Source: Muscardinus avellanarius (taxonomy: Eukaryota; Chordata; Mammalia; Rodentia; Gliridae). From it: DNA of 64,000 nucleotides. Every line of letters starts with the position of its first letter. Position 1 is the stretch's first letter. Below, piece by piece: positions 12,735 through 23,805 of the stretch. The notes below the pieces were generated by a model. The model was not told where the DNA came from. It made no database searches and saw only the letters and a list, made by a program, of their open reading frames with translations. The stretch lies in the NCBI GenBank assembly GCA_963383645.1, contig OY726578.1, forward strand, positions 19,132,092 to 19,196,091, given 5' to 3'. Both the position numbers and the translations under genes were made by a program.

Positions 12735-13075
12735 AAGTCCCCACCGTGTGCCAGGAACGTGCCGGCGAGGCGCCGCACCGTCCTGAGCGCGTCTCAAGGG
12801 GGAGGTGTTAGTAGCTCCATTTTACAGTGGAGGAAAGGTAGGTAACGAGCCAGGTGTGGTGGTGCACGCCTGTGATCCCGGTACTTGGGAGGCTGAGACA
12901 GGTTCGAGGCCAGCCTCAGAAACTTAGCAAGGCTCCCAGGAACTTAGTGAGACCCTGCTTTAAAATAAAAACTATAAAGGGTTGGGGTGTAGCTTGGAGT
13001 TGAATGTGCTCCAGGGTTCAAGAAACTTGCCTAAGGCCCCACACCCAGGAAATGCTGCAGCCTGGACCCCCGAGC
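12735..13075 (-). repeat. MIR split by a SINE
   Basis: An antisense MIR core ('ctccattttacagtggagga') ends at about 12847 and resumes at 13018 with 'aacttgcctaaggccccaca'. The B1-ID copy at 12848-13017 ('gccaggtgtggtggtgcacg') sits between the halves. Confidence 0.65.
12848..13017 (+). repeat. B1-ID SINE inside a MIR
   Basis: A dimeric copy with a short deletion in the B1 arm after 'ggctgagacagg'. The ID arm is 'ggggtgtagcttggagttga'. Confidence 0.8.
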
Positions 13076-13534
13076 CCCCGAGCCCCTCTTCTTACAAGAG
13101 TTTGAGAACACGCTGGAATAAGAAAGGGAGACCTGTGGTGGATTCCACCTCGACTACATTTTGGAATTGCCCAGGGAGCATTTTGAATGCTGATGGCCAC
13201 CTCAAAGGTTCGATTTAATTGGTCTGAGGTCTGGGCCTGGCACTGGGATTTAAAACCTTCCTGGATGGATGATCACCCCGAGGCCGAGGCCATCTGGCTT
13301 ACACACGAGCCGAACGTTGGGCCCATTGACAGCACCCCAGGGAGGGCAGCTCGGTGCTGCAGTGTGCTTGCCCCGTGGGTGAACTGTGAGGCTGCTGTCC
13401 CTGGAGTGCCGGGGCGGCGGCGAGCGTACCTGGGGCATCCGCGGCATCGTTACGCAGGTCACGCTGTGTCTGGAAGAGAAATTGACTACCACCCAGACCT
13501 GTCAAAGGCAAAGGCCATCGGACACTTTTTGCAA

Positions 13535-13536
13535 TC

Positions 13537-13599
<63 letters not shown>

Positions 13600-13673
13600 C
13601 CCCCTTCCTCTCCTCTCCTCTCCTCTCCTCTCCTCTCCTCTCCTCTCCTCTCCTCTCCTCTCCTCTCTTCCCC
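13535..13673 (+). repeat. 139-nt pure pyrimidine tract
   Basis: An uninterrupted run of C and T: about 60 nt of (CT)n, a C8 run, then about 12 units of (TCCTC). The first purine is the A at 13674. A SINE follows immediately. Confidence 0.97.
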
Positions 13674-13681
13674 ACCTCTCT

Positions 13682-13886
13682 GTTCTGGGATTGAACCCAG
13701 GGGCATTCTACATCTGAGTCACATCCCAGCCTGATTTTTTAATTTTTGCTTTTGAAACAGGGTCTTGCTAGGTTGCTGAGAATCTCACTAGGTTGCTGGC
13801 TGAGGCTGGCCTCCAGGCTGCAGTCCTCCTGTCTCTGCCTCCCAAGGACTGGGATTGTGGGGGTGCATCGCCACCCAGGCTTTATG
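13682..13886 (-). repeat. Old B1-ID SINE
   Basis: Complete but diverged on the minus strand: 'gggattgaacccaggggcat' for the ID arm and 'ctgcctcccaaggactggga' in the B1 arm. Confidence 0.8.
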
Positions 13887-14059
13887 TTTCTCTTAACACC
13901 ATGCTTTCCTCAGCTGTGTAACTTCACACACAGCTCGGGCCTCATTTGAAGAGCCCCTTATTCAAAGTCTGCGCGTGGGTCTCAACCCACTTTCTATAGT
14001 TGAAAGTAGATACGAAGTTTTAATCCTGTTCTATCGCTCGGTGACAGGAGTCTGTCCTG

Positions 14060-14170
14060 TGCTTTCCAGAGGTATTAAACTTAATCCCCACTTATCCAAT
14101 TTCTCAGGTGAGCCAGTTGAAGTCCAGAGAAATTAAGCAGTTTGCTGGAACTGTGATTCAACTCAAAATA
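14060..14170 (-). repeat. Probable MIR fragment
   Basis: The series 'ttaaacttaatccccactta', 'agtccagagaaattaagcag' and 'tgattcaactc' follows the antisense MIR layout (cell of numeric text, AGAG block, CACAGCT-like block). Confidence 0.45.
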
Positions 14171-15235
14171 ATTTGAAACACCCCATCTCTTTATCACGCT
14201 CTCTAGTAGGGAAGAGGACCTAGCCCTCGAGAGCCAATCCCTGGGAATTGCAGCTAGTTCAGCCAATTTGGAGAGACTCTGATGTGGGCTGGACAGAGAG
14301 CTAAGTCTGGAAGGTGATTTCTTCACAGGGCTCAGCGGTAAAGGGCAGGCACATGGCCGAGCAGTGTGCTGCCCCACGGAAAGAAACTTGAGCCACGTAT
14401 CGGGTATACTTTTCTAGTAGTTACGATTTTAAAAGGTAAAAAAAGATGAAGTTAATAACATTTTGGTGCCTCCCATTTGGGTCGTGCCTCCTGGGGTTGC
14501 TTGGGAGTTTTTCATCCTGACCCAGGTGCCAAAACTGGCACTTAACTAGTGGCAGTTAGTTGTATTCCTGACACTTAGGCCTCGCGTGTCTGCTGTGTGG
14601 ATGAAGCTTCGGTCCTACGAGTGCATCAAAAATATGATTACAACACGCAGTCCATTATGAAAGTGAACGGCATTTTCTGTTCTCTTTCTCGGGGTAAATC
14701 TTTGAAATCCCGTGTCTGTTCTGTTACACATCTCCATATTTCAAGCACTCAGCAGCCCACATAGGACACTGGCTGCTCTATCCGACAGCAACATCTACAG
14801 AAACGCCTGTGGCAGCATCTGCGCGTTGGGCCGCACACCTCTCGAGAAGCACCGTGGCGGGTGGCCGCCGTCCTGGACAGCGTCATCTAGAGGGAGAAAG
14901 CACATCTGCGTGAGGGAGGGTGGCGATGAGGCCCCGCGGGTGTGTACAGCTCCAGCAGGTACCACCAGGCGTCATGCTTCTTAGGGACGCGCCATTGTAA
15001 ATCTCCTCCTGTGTCAAAGTTTCAGCAGAGTGCCTGTGATTGCAGTTCTTGACAAACAGCCTTTCTCTGGCCAAATCTAGAGAATAATAACCCAAGACCG
15101 GTGCTTGCTGATGGCTCCTTCTTTAACAGATACTTTTAATAGGGCTTGACTTCACGATTAGAGCTGTGTCCAAATTTTAAGAATCAGTCCAAACAAGTGT
15201 CTCATTTTAATTTATTAGGATGTTTTTAAAAATTA

Positions 15236-15450
15236 GCTAGATCAAGCGTGGTGGCACACACTTGTAGTCCCGGTACTCGGGAGCTGAGACAGGAGGATCC
15301 ACGCTCACAGCCTCAGCTACTTAATGAGGCCCTCTGCAACTTAGACCCTGTTTCAAAATAAAGAATAAAAATAGGACTGGGGTGGAGCTTGGAGGTTGAA
15401 TGGCCCTGGGTTCAATCCCCAGTACTAGAAAAAACAAACAAACCAAAAAA
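15236..15450 (+). repeat. Type C SINE
   Basis: A dimer with the type C linker 'aaataaagaataaaaatagg' and the ID arm 'gtggagcttggaggttgaat'. It has an A-rich tail with CAAA interruptions. Confidence 0.85.
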
Positions 15451-15839
15451 AAACATGGGAAGATGATATTATGCCTGTTCTCTGGGGGACACAGTGCCCT
15501 CCCCTGGGTGCCCTCGGCACCATGTGGGCAAGGGACCATTCTCAGGGTGGGATGCTCTTTATCTCAGGAACTAGGAGATGCTGGTCAGTGCAGAAACCAC
15601 TGGTGCTGCAGCCCACCTCACACATCTACCCCAGCGGAGAGCCGAATCCCTCCCCCCTCCCAGCCCTGCCTAGGACCAAAGCACCCTCTCTTGTTCACAA
15701 TTGTTTTCTTGCCTCAGGGGTACCGTGTCTTTCAGTAACACAGAATACGGTGACTTTGCTGTGTGCTAATTTCCATTTCCCCAGATCCTTGAAGAACAGT
15801 AGATGTGTGTGTGCAAACGGTGAGCCCCCGGCGTGGTGT

Positions 15840-16190
15840 TTTCTTTTTACCTAATTTATGCAGATGTCTCATAAGAGAAGGCTCGTCCCTTTGTCTCTTA
15901 CCCATATTTTTGTAATGAGCCGCCGCACAACGTTTTTTTAAATTTAGTGGATAAAGCATTTCTGAATTACTTCTGAACATATTTTTATGTGGAATAAATT
16001 TCACTAATGATTTTTTTAAATCACTGCTAAGCCAGTTGGTGTGTCTTCTTAATGGTAATATTTTTAAACAATTCTTTGTAAACTATGGTAGATAAGAAGC
16101 ACATCATGAGAGAAATATGAATCTTCTTTCTTTGAACCTTCATGGTATTGGTCTGTACTGTTTTGTGTTACCAACGTTCAAGGTGTAAAA
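15840..16190. other. AT-rich single-copy block
   Basis: No repeat family is recognisable. It has several homeodomain-type TAAT cores, for example 'tttgtaatgagccg' and 'ttaatggtaat'. It may be constrained non-coding DNA, but this is only a compositional impression. Confidence 0.25.
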
Positions 16191-16193
16191 GCA

Positions 16194-16292
16194 CTCTCGC
16201 TCGCTCTCTCCCTTTCTCTATCTCTCTCTGTCTCTCTGTCTCTCTCTGTGTCTCTGTCTCTTTCTCTCTGTCTCTCCCTGTCTCTCCCCCCC
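16194..16292. repeat. Imperfect (TC)n/(TCTG) simple repeat
   Basis: About 100 nt of TCTC broken regularly by TCTG and ending in a C-run. It is pyrimidine-rich but interrupted by G. Confidence 0.9.
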
Positions 16293-16599
16293 AGTAGGAG
16301 AGCCTTTGGTAGCGAGCCGTCATTAGCGTGAGTGTGTAGCAGCAAGGTTCGCCGGCTTGTTTTCAGGGGTCCTTCCCTACACCTGCCCCCAGGGTTGTGA
16401 GCGGGAGCCTGTGTTCATTCTCTTCCGTGCCCATGCCCGCCACGGCACTGCAGCAAGTGTTTGCAGAAAGAATGATAAAGGCGTTTTAGCAGATGCTGTC
16501 CAAGGCAAGAGATTGATGAATGGGGGACTTTCACTCTGTCGGGCCCAGAGAACCTGATTTTAAGGGATGGGATGGGAGCAGGTCCGCACTAACCGCAGA

Positions 16600-16755
16600 C
16601 AGCTGTCTGGCTGAGGGGAGGTTGCTCCCCTCCTTTGTACTTCCATTTCTCCATCTGGAAAATGAATGAGTAATAACTTCGCGTCCCCGCAAGTGTCTCC
16701 GGGAAGATGAAGGGAAGCGAGATGCGAGCCCGGCGCGCTCTTTGGAGGAAGGATC
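16600..16755 (+). repeat. Probable MIR
   Basis: 'acttccatttctccatctgg' followed by 'aaaatgaatgagtaataact' matches the sense MIR core and 3' half, where most copies read CAGTTTCCTCATCTGTAAAA. Confidence 0.5.
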
Positions 16756-17029
16756 TGAGCGACACTCGGTCACCGTAATTGCCGTGCCGTGCCTGTGGGT
16801 GTACAGCGCGCTCGGCTTCCTTCCCGGGAGCCGGGACAGCTCGCTGGAGCCCATCTGCCCCACCCGAGGGCAGGGAGTAGGCAACTGGAGACTCCGACTG
16901 GGCCTCAGGTCAGCGATGGAGGAGGGTGTGGGAGCCTCAGGGCGGGCACAGCGCCCCCAAGGCCGCCTTCCCAACATGCTCTGCTCACAGGAGCCTTGCC
17001 GTATCACCCAGAAGTCGTTCAGCCATTGA

Positions 17030-17235
17030 GTGTCCTGGTTAAGAGCTTGAACCCTGAAACCCTGGGTTCACAGCCCAGCTGGGCACTTTCTAAATGTGTG
17101 GCCTTGGTTGAGATTCTTAAACTCTCTGTGATTCATCTGGAATAGGACAGATGCCCCCTGCCCCGTGAGACTTACACTACCACGCGAGACAAGCCTAGAG
17201 CAGCACCTGGCACACCGTGAGGCCGTGACGGCGTA
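17030..17235 (+). repeat. MIR, sense, near full length
   Basis: 'tggttaagagcttgaaccct', 'ctgggttcacagcccagctg', 'gtgtggccttggttgagatt' and 'gcagcacctggcacaccgtg' follow the MIR order from the tRNA-related head to the 3' end. Confidence 0.75.
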
Positions 17236-18344
17236 GCTAGTCAGTGTAAAACGTTTCTTATACACTGGGAGTTGAGCTAGACACTCTGTGTCACCATCCT
17301 GTCACTGCTGTGGTCAGAACTGGACGTCTCCCAGAAAAGCTCAGGTGTTGGCAACACAGAAATGTTCAGAGATGAAATAATTGTGTCAAGAGGCCCTGCC
17401 TTGCCCAGTGGCTAACCCGTGGTGGATTAATAATTTGAGTGGATTTACTGGGTGCTGACTGCAGGTAGGTGGGGCGTGGCTGGAGGAGAGGCCTGGGTTT
17501 GGTCCCTGCTCCTGCTCTCTGCTTCCCGGCTGCCAGGGCTGTGCAGCTCTCCCCCGCCACGCCCTGCGCCATGATGCTCCTGCCCTCCCAAGCCCTGGGT
17601 TCAGTCCAGATCACCTTTCCTCCTCACAGCGATGCAAAAGCTGACAGAAAAGTCATTAGCGATAGATCTAAGATAGAGATGTGGCCGTAATTCCCAAATA
17701 TTTGGTGAACGGGGCCAAAGCCCATTGGAGCCCAAGCCATGTACTATGTTTAAGAGTAGATATTGGATCTAAATACAACTTGCTTTATTTGCAGGTCAAA
17801 CCGAAAAAAATAGATAAATGAAAAATTGCTACGTTGTAAGAGGCAAAAGTGATACCCAGAAAGTGAGCAGGCCTTTACATTTTGCTTTCTACAGGAACTA
17901 AGAAAAATTGTAAAAATTTGGTATCCTTAGCAGGATGCAAAAATACTTGGGGTAAGAGTAGCAAGTCATCAGGGAAAGCTGGTCGATGTTGGGGGAGGAT
18001 CAGAAATGAGAGGGCGGGCAGCAGGGGGGTTGCAGGGGCCTCGAGGGGTGGGAGGCGCTCGGAGCACAGCCCGGGGCTCCAGGGCCGCCTTGTTCTCATC
18101 CTCACCCGTATTTCAGAGGACTGATGCAGTGGAATACGGCTTTGCTGCCAAGAGAAGTTCAGGCCCACTGTACCCGCCAGCTGCCCTGCCTTAGCGATTG
18201 GTCAGGCCCAGAGAATGTCTTTCTTGTTGCGCCCCGCACTTCCCATGTCAGGTGGACTCTGACCAGCGATGGTACCAAGAGCCACATGTGGCGTGGTTCT
18301 GTCTCCGCGCTTCCTAGGAGGGCTTGTTTATTTATGTAAGCATT

Positions 18345-18520
18345 CTTTTGGCATTGGACGTTGAACCCAGCAGAATTCTACCTCTGAGCTACACCCCAGT
18401 CCTTTTCATTTTTTATTCTAAAACAGAGCCTCACTAAATTGCTGAGGCTGGCCGTGCAGTCCTCCTGTTCAGGCCTCCTAAGTGTTGAGATTACAGGTGA
18501 ACATCACTATGCCTGGCTGG
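18345..18520 (-). repeat. Old B1-ID SINE
   Basis: A complete minus-strand dimer, diverged, with a deletion in the B1 arm around 'ggctggccgtgcagtcctcc'. Confidence 0.75.
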
Positions 18521-19314
18521 TTTATTCATTTCAATGTGATTAAAAAAAATCAGTGGAGTTACTAAACTAAAATAATTTTTTAATCTATAGAATGGAGATG
18601 TAAAGAATAATATAATGACTATTTTCATTACCAAGAAACTTGAGAAATAGGATGTGTGTCTACATCCTGTAAGCCTGTATTGAGTGATCTAAGCCTGTGC
18701 TAAGCTTTAATAGCAGAGAGCTGACATCCAAATCCTTTTTTATTTTCCATTATGAACCTGGTCTTGGTTTAATTGTGTTTTAAAATCAGCACACAAAATA
18801 TGAGCTAAAAATAAAAATAAAATAACCCGCATCAAAACAAACCCCAAAAACCCAGATTGTCAGGAACTACGCTAAAATGTTAGGATAGTAGTAGTCACTA
18901 GGTTAGATAGAGTTATTTTCTATATTTTAAAGTATTGAATTTGTCACAAGAATCTCTTGGTTGTAAGAAACAAAAAATCTGACTTGCAGTGGCCTAGCAA
19001 ATACAGGGGTAGGTGTGGGGCCTCCAGTGCGGTCAGCAGCCTTGGGGTGACGGGGCGTCTCTGCAGTGTTTTTACCTTTCTCTCGGTCTCAGCCCTTTTG
19101 CCTCATACTCAAGGGGAGCTGCTGAAGCTCCGGACAGCTGCTTCTGTATCCTTTCATCAGAGATGCAAAAGCTTTTTCTAAAATCCCAGACCTGATTTTG
19201 TCTTGTTGCCCACTGTAGCGTCTCTTGACCGGCCCCAGCTGGGAGTGTGAATATTTAGCTCTCTGCCTTCATCAGCAAAGGCAGGCAAGAAAGAGAGGGG
19301 ACGCTGAAAATCAG

Positions 19315-19564
19315 CCCTGGACCGGTGGTGGCCCACACCTGTAATCCCAATATTTGGGAGGCTGAGACTGGAGGATTGCAGGTTTGCAGCCAGCCTCAGC
19401 AAGGCAGCAAGGACCTCAGCAACTTAGTGAGACTCTGTTTCAAAATAAAAAGATAATTTTAAAAAATGGCTGGAGTTGTAGCTTAGAGGTAGAATGTCCC
19501 TAGGTTCAATCCCCGGTCCCAGAAAAGGGAGAAAAGAAAAGAAAAGACAAGACAAGACAAGACA
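19315..19564 (+). repeat. B1-ID SINE with purine-rich tail
   Basis: A type A dimer to about 19523, ending in a (GAAAA)n/(GACAA)n tail that runs to 19564, directly before a free ID element. Confidence 0.8.
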
Positions 19565-19571
19565 GTGTTGG

Positions 19572-19650
19572 GAGCCGGCTGGGTGTGACTCCGTGGTAGA
19601 GCGCTTGCCTAGGATGCGAGGCCCTGGGTTCCATCCCTAGCACCGTGCAC
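19572..19650 (+). repeat. Free ID element (tRNA-Ala-like SINE)
   Basis: 'gtggtagagcgcttgcctag' and 'ccctgggttccatccctagc' give A- and B-box-like blocks with the classic ID spacing. The 'gcgcttgcctaggatgcgag' part is missing from the dimeric SINEs, so this is a monomeric ID rather than half a dimer. It is not a tRNA gene because the acceptor stem does not close. Confidence 0.8.
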
Positions 19651-20657
19651 ACACACACTCTGATAATGACATAATAATATTAACAGGAAATGAGTGCCGG
19701 GTGACCTTTGCTTGCAAGCATTTTTAGTTACTTTTATAATTGAAAAGATTTTTAGATTATTATGTTTGGTTTTGAATCTGCCATCTAAGCTCAGTAACGT
19801 GGAAATAAGCAGCTCAAAGGTGACCCCAGAAGCCACGGGGGCTTGAGGCGCCCGCTCCTCACTGGCTGTGCCTGCTGAGAGGGAGGGTGGCCGGCGGCGG
19901 AGAGCCCGTGCCTTAAACAGCCACTGTGCGCCTTGAGCCAAGGATGGCCGGGAAAGCCGGAGCCCGGGGGGTTTCTCCTGGTCCTGTGTCTGCAGCACAG
20001 AGGAGACAGTGGACTCGCTGACTGACAGCAGGTCACAAGGGCCTTGGAGGGGAGCAGCTCAGCCGCGTCTGAGCTGCGCGGAGCGAGCCTCGTCACAGCC
20101 TCCAGCACCCCCTAGGCTCTCAGCTGACCAGCCCGGGGCAGGAAGCGCGCACTCTCTGCTCCTTTCCAGGACTCTGAAGTTGCCCTAACCCAAAGCCCGC
20201 GTGCTGATAGGAAAAGGAGCAGAATATACGAATCTCTTGTTTTGGTAGCATTAAGCTTAATCTAGCTAGAACACTCCGCACAAGCGCAGACTGAATTCTC
20301 AATCCAGTGTGAGTGTTTAAAATGTCTTGGGAAAGCAGATTTCATAATTTGCTCTCCAGCCTTGCTGGGAAATCCATTTGTTTTTCAATTGAATTTGCAA
20401 AGTGAAGTCATCTTGGAGGGCCTATCTTTTGGGCTGCCTTTGCCCCCCACCTCCCTGTCCATTTCGAGGGCTCTGTGGGATCTGGGAAGACCCTGCCAGC
20501 CTCTCACCCTGTCTCGGAGGCAGAGGACTGATGCTGCTGGGAGGACGGGCGCTGTCCTCCCCCGAGACACGCTGGATTCTGCCGGGGGCAGAGCGACCCA
20601 CGGGGGGATGTGCGGGGCGGGAGGCCAGGGCAGGGCTCAGACCCTACGCCGGACCCT

Positions 20658-20845
20658 GTTTTTTTTTTTTTGGTGGTACTGGGATTCCTGGAAGCCCTTC
20701 TACCTCCGGGCTACACTCCCAGACCTATTTTATATTTTTGAAACAGGGTCTCTTACACCAGCGCGGCTGGCTTCGAACCTGCACGATCCTCCTGTCTCGG
20801 CCTCCCAAGCACGGGGATGACAAGCGTGCGCCACCACACCCAGCT
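20658..20845 (-). repeat. Type B SINE with STAT-like motif
   Basis: A complete type B copy. The ID arm carries TTCCTGGAA at 20685-20693 in + strand orientation (TTCCAGGAA within the element). Confidence 0.9.
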
Positions 20846-21109
20846 ACCTCTTGACCCTCTTAAAAGCTGCCTGCGCCTCCCTGCTTCTGCCTAGAAAGAA
20901 ATGAGATAAGGAAGGTCCAAGGGTTTTAAAAACTGACGCCATCTGATGTTACATTTAATTCAGCTCAACAAAACAATGCGGATTTTTTGAAACGTTGGGT
21001 TTCAGGTTGTTTGAGGTGATCCAGGTAGACGCGTCCAGCAGGGCTGGGTCTGTGAGGTCACGCTGAGGACCAAGGTCTGAGCGCCGGTTCATGCTGGGGA
21101 CTTGATGTA

Positions 21110-21480
21110 AGGCGTTGAATGAGATCACAAAAGAGAATTTTGTGTGCTGTTGCTGTTATTATTACTATATTTATTTAGGAGGCGTTCCCTCTCTCTTATT
21201 AATAATCACAATGAAATTGGGAGGAAGCCCATTTGGAGATGTGCTTTAATTTAGCTTCTTAATGAATTACTTCTCACAGATGAAAAAGTGCGGAAGAGAA
21301 TCAGTCAGTAAAGCCAGATTTTAAAATTAAGGTTTCTGGTTTCTTAGACTTGCTTAAATTAGTGGATACCAGCCAAAAGACTTCCCAATTAATTAGCTCT
21401 GATGATTTAATTTAACAATTTCAACTGGATGGCAGTACGGAAATAAGGCTGTTTTCTCAGATTATTTTTTAATTATTATA
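21110..21480. other. Repeat-free AT-rich block, possible conserved non-coding element
   Basis: About 370 nt with no recognisable repeat, dense in homeodomain-type cores: 'cttattaataatcacaatga', 'tttaatttagcttcttaatg', 'ccaattaattagctctgatg'. It is flanked on both sides by repeat-rich DNA. Regulatory function is inference only. Confidence 0.35.
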
Positions 21481-21484
21481 TATT

Positions 21485-21688
21485 TATTTTTGTACTGGGG
21501 ATCGAACCCAGAAACATGTTACCTCTGAGTTGTGCCCCACTCCTTTTTATTCATTATTATTATTATATTTTATTTTATTTTTGAAACAGAGTCCAGCTAC
21601 GTTGCTGAGGCTGACTTTAAGCCTGCAGCCCCTGTCTCAGCCTCCCAAGTACTGGGAGTCCCGGTGCGCAGCTCCATTCCCAGCTATC
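21485..21688 (-). repeat. Old B1-ID SINE
   Basis: A minus-strand dimer: 'gtactggggatcgaacccag' for the ID arm, an ATT-rich linker and a diverged B1 arm ending 'gctccattcccagct'. Confidence 0.75.
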
Positions 21689-21802
21689 AAATTATTGGTC
21701 TTACCAGAGTATAAAAGTCAAATGAGCTCCACGCATCCAGCATTTCTCATGGTGGTTTTGGGTCTTTGGGGCAATGGTTCTTCATTGGTAGGACTTTCCC
21801 GC

Positions 21803-22130
21803 AGACGAGCTGTATTCTTGTTTTGTGTTGCTAATAACACCAGGCCGCGGGCTGGGTAAGTTATAAAGAAAAGAGGTTTATTCTGGTTTGCTGTTCCAGA
21901 AGTACAGGATTTGGGCGGCCTTCCTGCTGGGAGAGGCTTGGGCTGGCGCGGGCATCACATGCAGTGGACAGCGTCTGTGTGTCTGGCTGGTGCCTTCCTT
22001 CCTCTTGTAAAGCCTCCTGTGCTCAGTCCCATGGGCCACCCTGATGGCCTGTTAAACCCAAACCCATCCCAAAGGCCCCACCTTTAGATGCCATAGTTGA
22101 ATTAAGGGCCCTCCACCTCATTGCAATACT
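21803..22130 (-). mobile_element. Probable MaLR-type LTR
   Basis: 'ttgttttgtgttgctaataa' then 'gctgggtaagttataaagaa' then 'aagaggtttattctgg' parallels the antisense 3' end of ERVL-MaLR LTRs of the MST/THE kind. The later 'ccaccctgatggcctgttaa' is also typical of that class. No coding sequence is present. Confidence 0.5.
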
Positions 22131-22190
22131 AAGCATTGAACCCAGGGGATCTACCTCTGAGCCACACCTCCATCCTGTTTTATTTTATTT
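22131..22190 (-). repeat. ID arm of a SINE cut by insertion
   Basis: 'gcattgaacccaggggatct' to 'cctgttttattttattt' is an ID arm. The rest of this older copy is displaced beyond the SINE at 22191-22412 and appears truncated after 'ttgagatagg'. Confidence 0.7.
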
Positions 22191-22191
22191 A

Positions 22192-22235
<44 letters not shown>

Positions 22236-22412
22236 TACGAGGGATTGAACCCAGGGGCATTCTACCTCCAAGCTACACCCCCAGCCCCATTTTTTATCCT
22301 TTATTTTGAAACAGGGCTTCACTAAGTAGCTGAGACTGGCCGCAACCCTGTAATCCTCCTGTCTCAGCCTCCTAAGTACTGGGATTACAATCGTGTGCCA
22401 CCATGCCCGGCT
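22191..22412 (-). repeat. B1-ID SINE with (GT)n head and 16-bp TSD
   Basis: A type A dimer on the minus strand. It begins with (GT)19 at 22196-22233, which is its CA tail. The 16-bp repeat 'ctgttttattttattt' flanks it at 22175-22190 and 22413-22428. Confidence 0.88.
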
Positions 22413-22921
22413 CTGTTTTATTTTATTTTGAGATAGGTGTACCAGTATTGGGAATGGCCTAGGAAGATTTGAGAAAGCTCTGATTATTAATAAATATATT
22501 TCAAAAATTGGGTGAGGGGCATATCTGTGGAAGGACTTGGTTTCTGCCAAGAAGAGGTAGCTATTGTAACATAAACTAATCTAGCTAAAGGCAATTAACA
22601 AGTAGAAGGAGAAGGGGAGCTAGGACCTCCTCATTCTAAAGACAGGTTTACATAATAATTCCCACCTGGTCTGGATGGGAGGAGGACATCGACCTTCGGG
22701 AAAGGAGAAACCTGGGCGTGGACCAACGTTCCGTGGGAAAATTAAGAGGAGGGACTTTACTTAGGTCAGAGTGACGCAGGAAAAAGCAAGATGGAGGACG
22801 TCGTGTCTATAAAAAGGCTGTTCTGGGTTTTGTATTTCGGTGAATTCGTTCGAACCACCCCCCACCCCCATGTCACTCCTGAATGGCATGGCATGGGGCT
22901 GTGACTGTCTTCTGTATTTCT

Positions 22922-23122
22922 ATTTTTTTTTTTTTTTTTGGTGGTACTGGGTTTCCTGGAAGCCCTTCTACCTCCGGGCTATACTCCCAGACCTATTTTT
23001 ATATTTTTATTTGGAAACAGGGTCTCTTAAGCCAGAGCAAACGGCTGGCTTCGAACCTGCGCGATCCTCCTGTCTCTGCCTCCCAAGTGGGAGGATTACA
23101 AGCGTGTGCCACCATGCCTGGC
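22922..23122 (-). repeat. Type B SINE, first of three stacked
   Basis: A complete minus-strand type B copy with TTCCTGGAA at 22953-22961. Its B1 end 'ccaccatgcctggc' is followed within a few bases by the T-rich tail of the next copy. Confidence 0.9.
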
Positions 23123-23131
23123 TTTTCTTTT

Positions 23132-23332
23132 CTTTCTTTTTTTTTTTTTTTGGTGGTACTGGGGTTCCTGGAAGCCCTTCTACTTCTGGGCTACACTCCC
23201 AGACCTATTTTATACTTTTTTTATTTTTGGAAACAGGGTCTCTTAAGCCAGCGCAGCTGGCTCCGAACCAGCGCGATCCTCCTGTCTCCGCCTCCCAAGC
23301 GCGGGGATGACAAGTGTGAGCCACCATGCCTG
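23132..23332 (-). repeat. Type B SINE, second of three stacked
   Basis: A complete type B copy with TTCCTGGAA at 23165-23173, in the same orientation as its neighbours. Confidence 0.9.
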
Positions 23333-23482
23333 GCTTTTTTTTTTTTTTTTTTTTTTTGTGGTACTGGGGATGGACCCCTTCTACCTCCAGGCTACACGCC
23401 CGGACCTATTTTATATTTTTAGTTGGAAACAGGGTCTCTTAAGTCAGCAAGGCTGGCTTCAAACCTGCACGATCCTCCTGTC
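23333..23482 (-). repeat. Type B SINE, third of three stacked, truncated
   Basis: A T23 run, then the ID arm ('ggggatggaccccttctacc'), then the B1 arm up to 'gatcctcctgtct'. The terminal ~50 bases of the B1 arm are missing where the host LTR-like sequence resumes. Confidence 0.85.
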
Positions 23483-23699
23483 TTTTTAATAAACTTTAAA
23501 TCTTCAGCCAGAGTCCAGGCTATTACATATCTATCCTTAGCTCAGGACAAGAACCCGCGTTTTTTGTTTTTTTTTTTTTTTTTTTAGGGGAATTGTTTCC
23601 GGGGATTCTAACAAAGGTCCCCGGGGACTGTTCCTCTAAACGGTAACCCTCACCCCCAAACAGTTATATTCATTTTTCACATACTCATCTTTAACTGTA

Positions 23700-23805
23700 A
23701 CAATAGGGTCTTCCTAAGTTGCTGGGCTGGCCTCAAATATGCAGTCCTCCTGTCTCCGCCTCCTGAGCCACTGGGATTTCAGGCCTGTGTCATCATGCTT
23801 GGCTT
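23700..23805 (-). repeat. B1 arm fragment
   Basis: 'agggtcttcctaagttgctg' to 'gtgtcatcatgcttggct' matches only the B1 arm on the minus strand. No ID arm is adjacent. Confidence 0.65.

Larger units (their letters stand above)
22560..23640 (+). mobile_element. Candidate solo LTR interrupted by three SINEs
   Basis: 22560-22920 contains a TATA-like 'gtctataaaaaggctg' near 22808. After a block of SINEs the sequence resumes at 23483 with 'taataaactttaaatcttca', a plausible polyadenylation signal, followed by 'cagagtccaggctattacat'. That order (promoter, ~90 nt, AATAAA, tail) fits the U3-R-U5 layout of a retroviral LTR. I cannot define TG/CA ends or a target duplication, and see no internal retroviral genes. 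Confidence 0.45.

Noticed and set aside
13299..13706. An Arg/Glu repeat protein read on the minus strand
   Set aside because: It is the translation of the pyrimidine tract (GAGAG/GGAGA on the other strand) joined to a SINE.
19572..19650. Possible tRNA-Ala gene
   Set aside because: A- and B-box blocks are present, but the acceptor stem does not pair and a CA-rich tail follows. It is an ID retroposon.
20402..23422. A recurring protein-like motif (around 'GTGVPGSPSTSGLHSQTYF') in several unrelated open frames, also at 34978-35457, 50952-51302 and 51944-52288
   Set aside because: It is the antisense reading of type B SINE ID arms. Every instance coincides with a SINE and there is no independent coding evidence.
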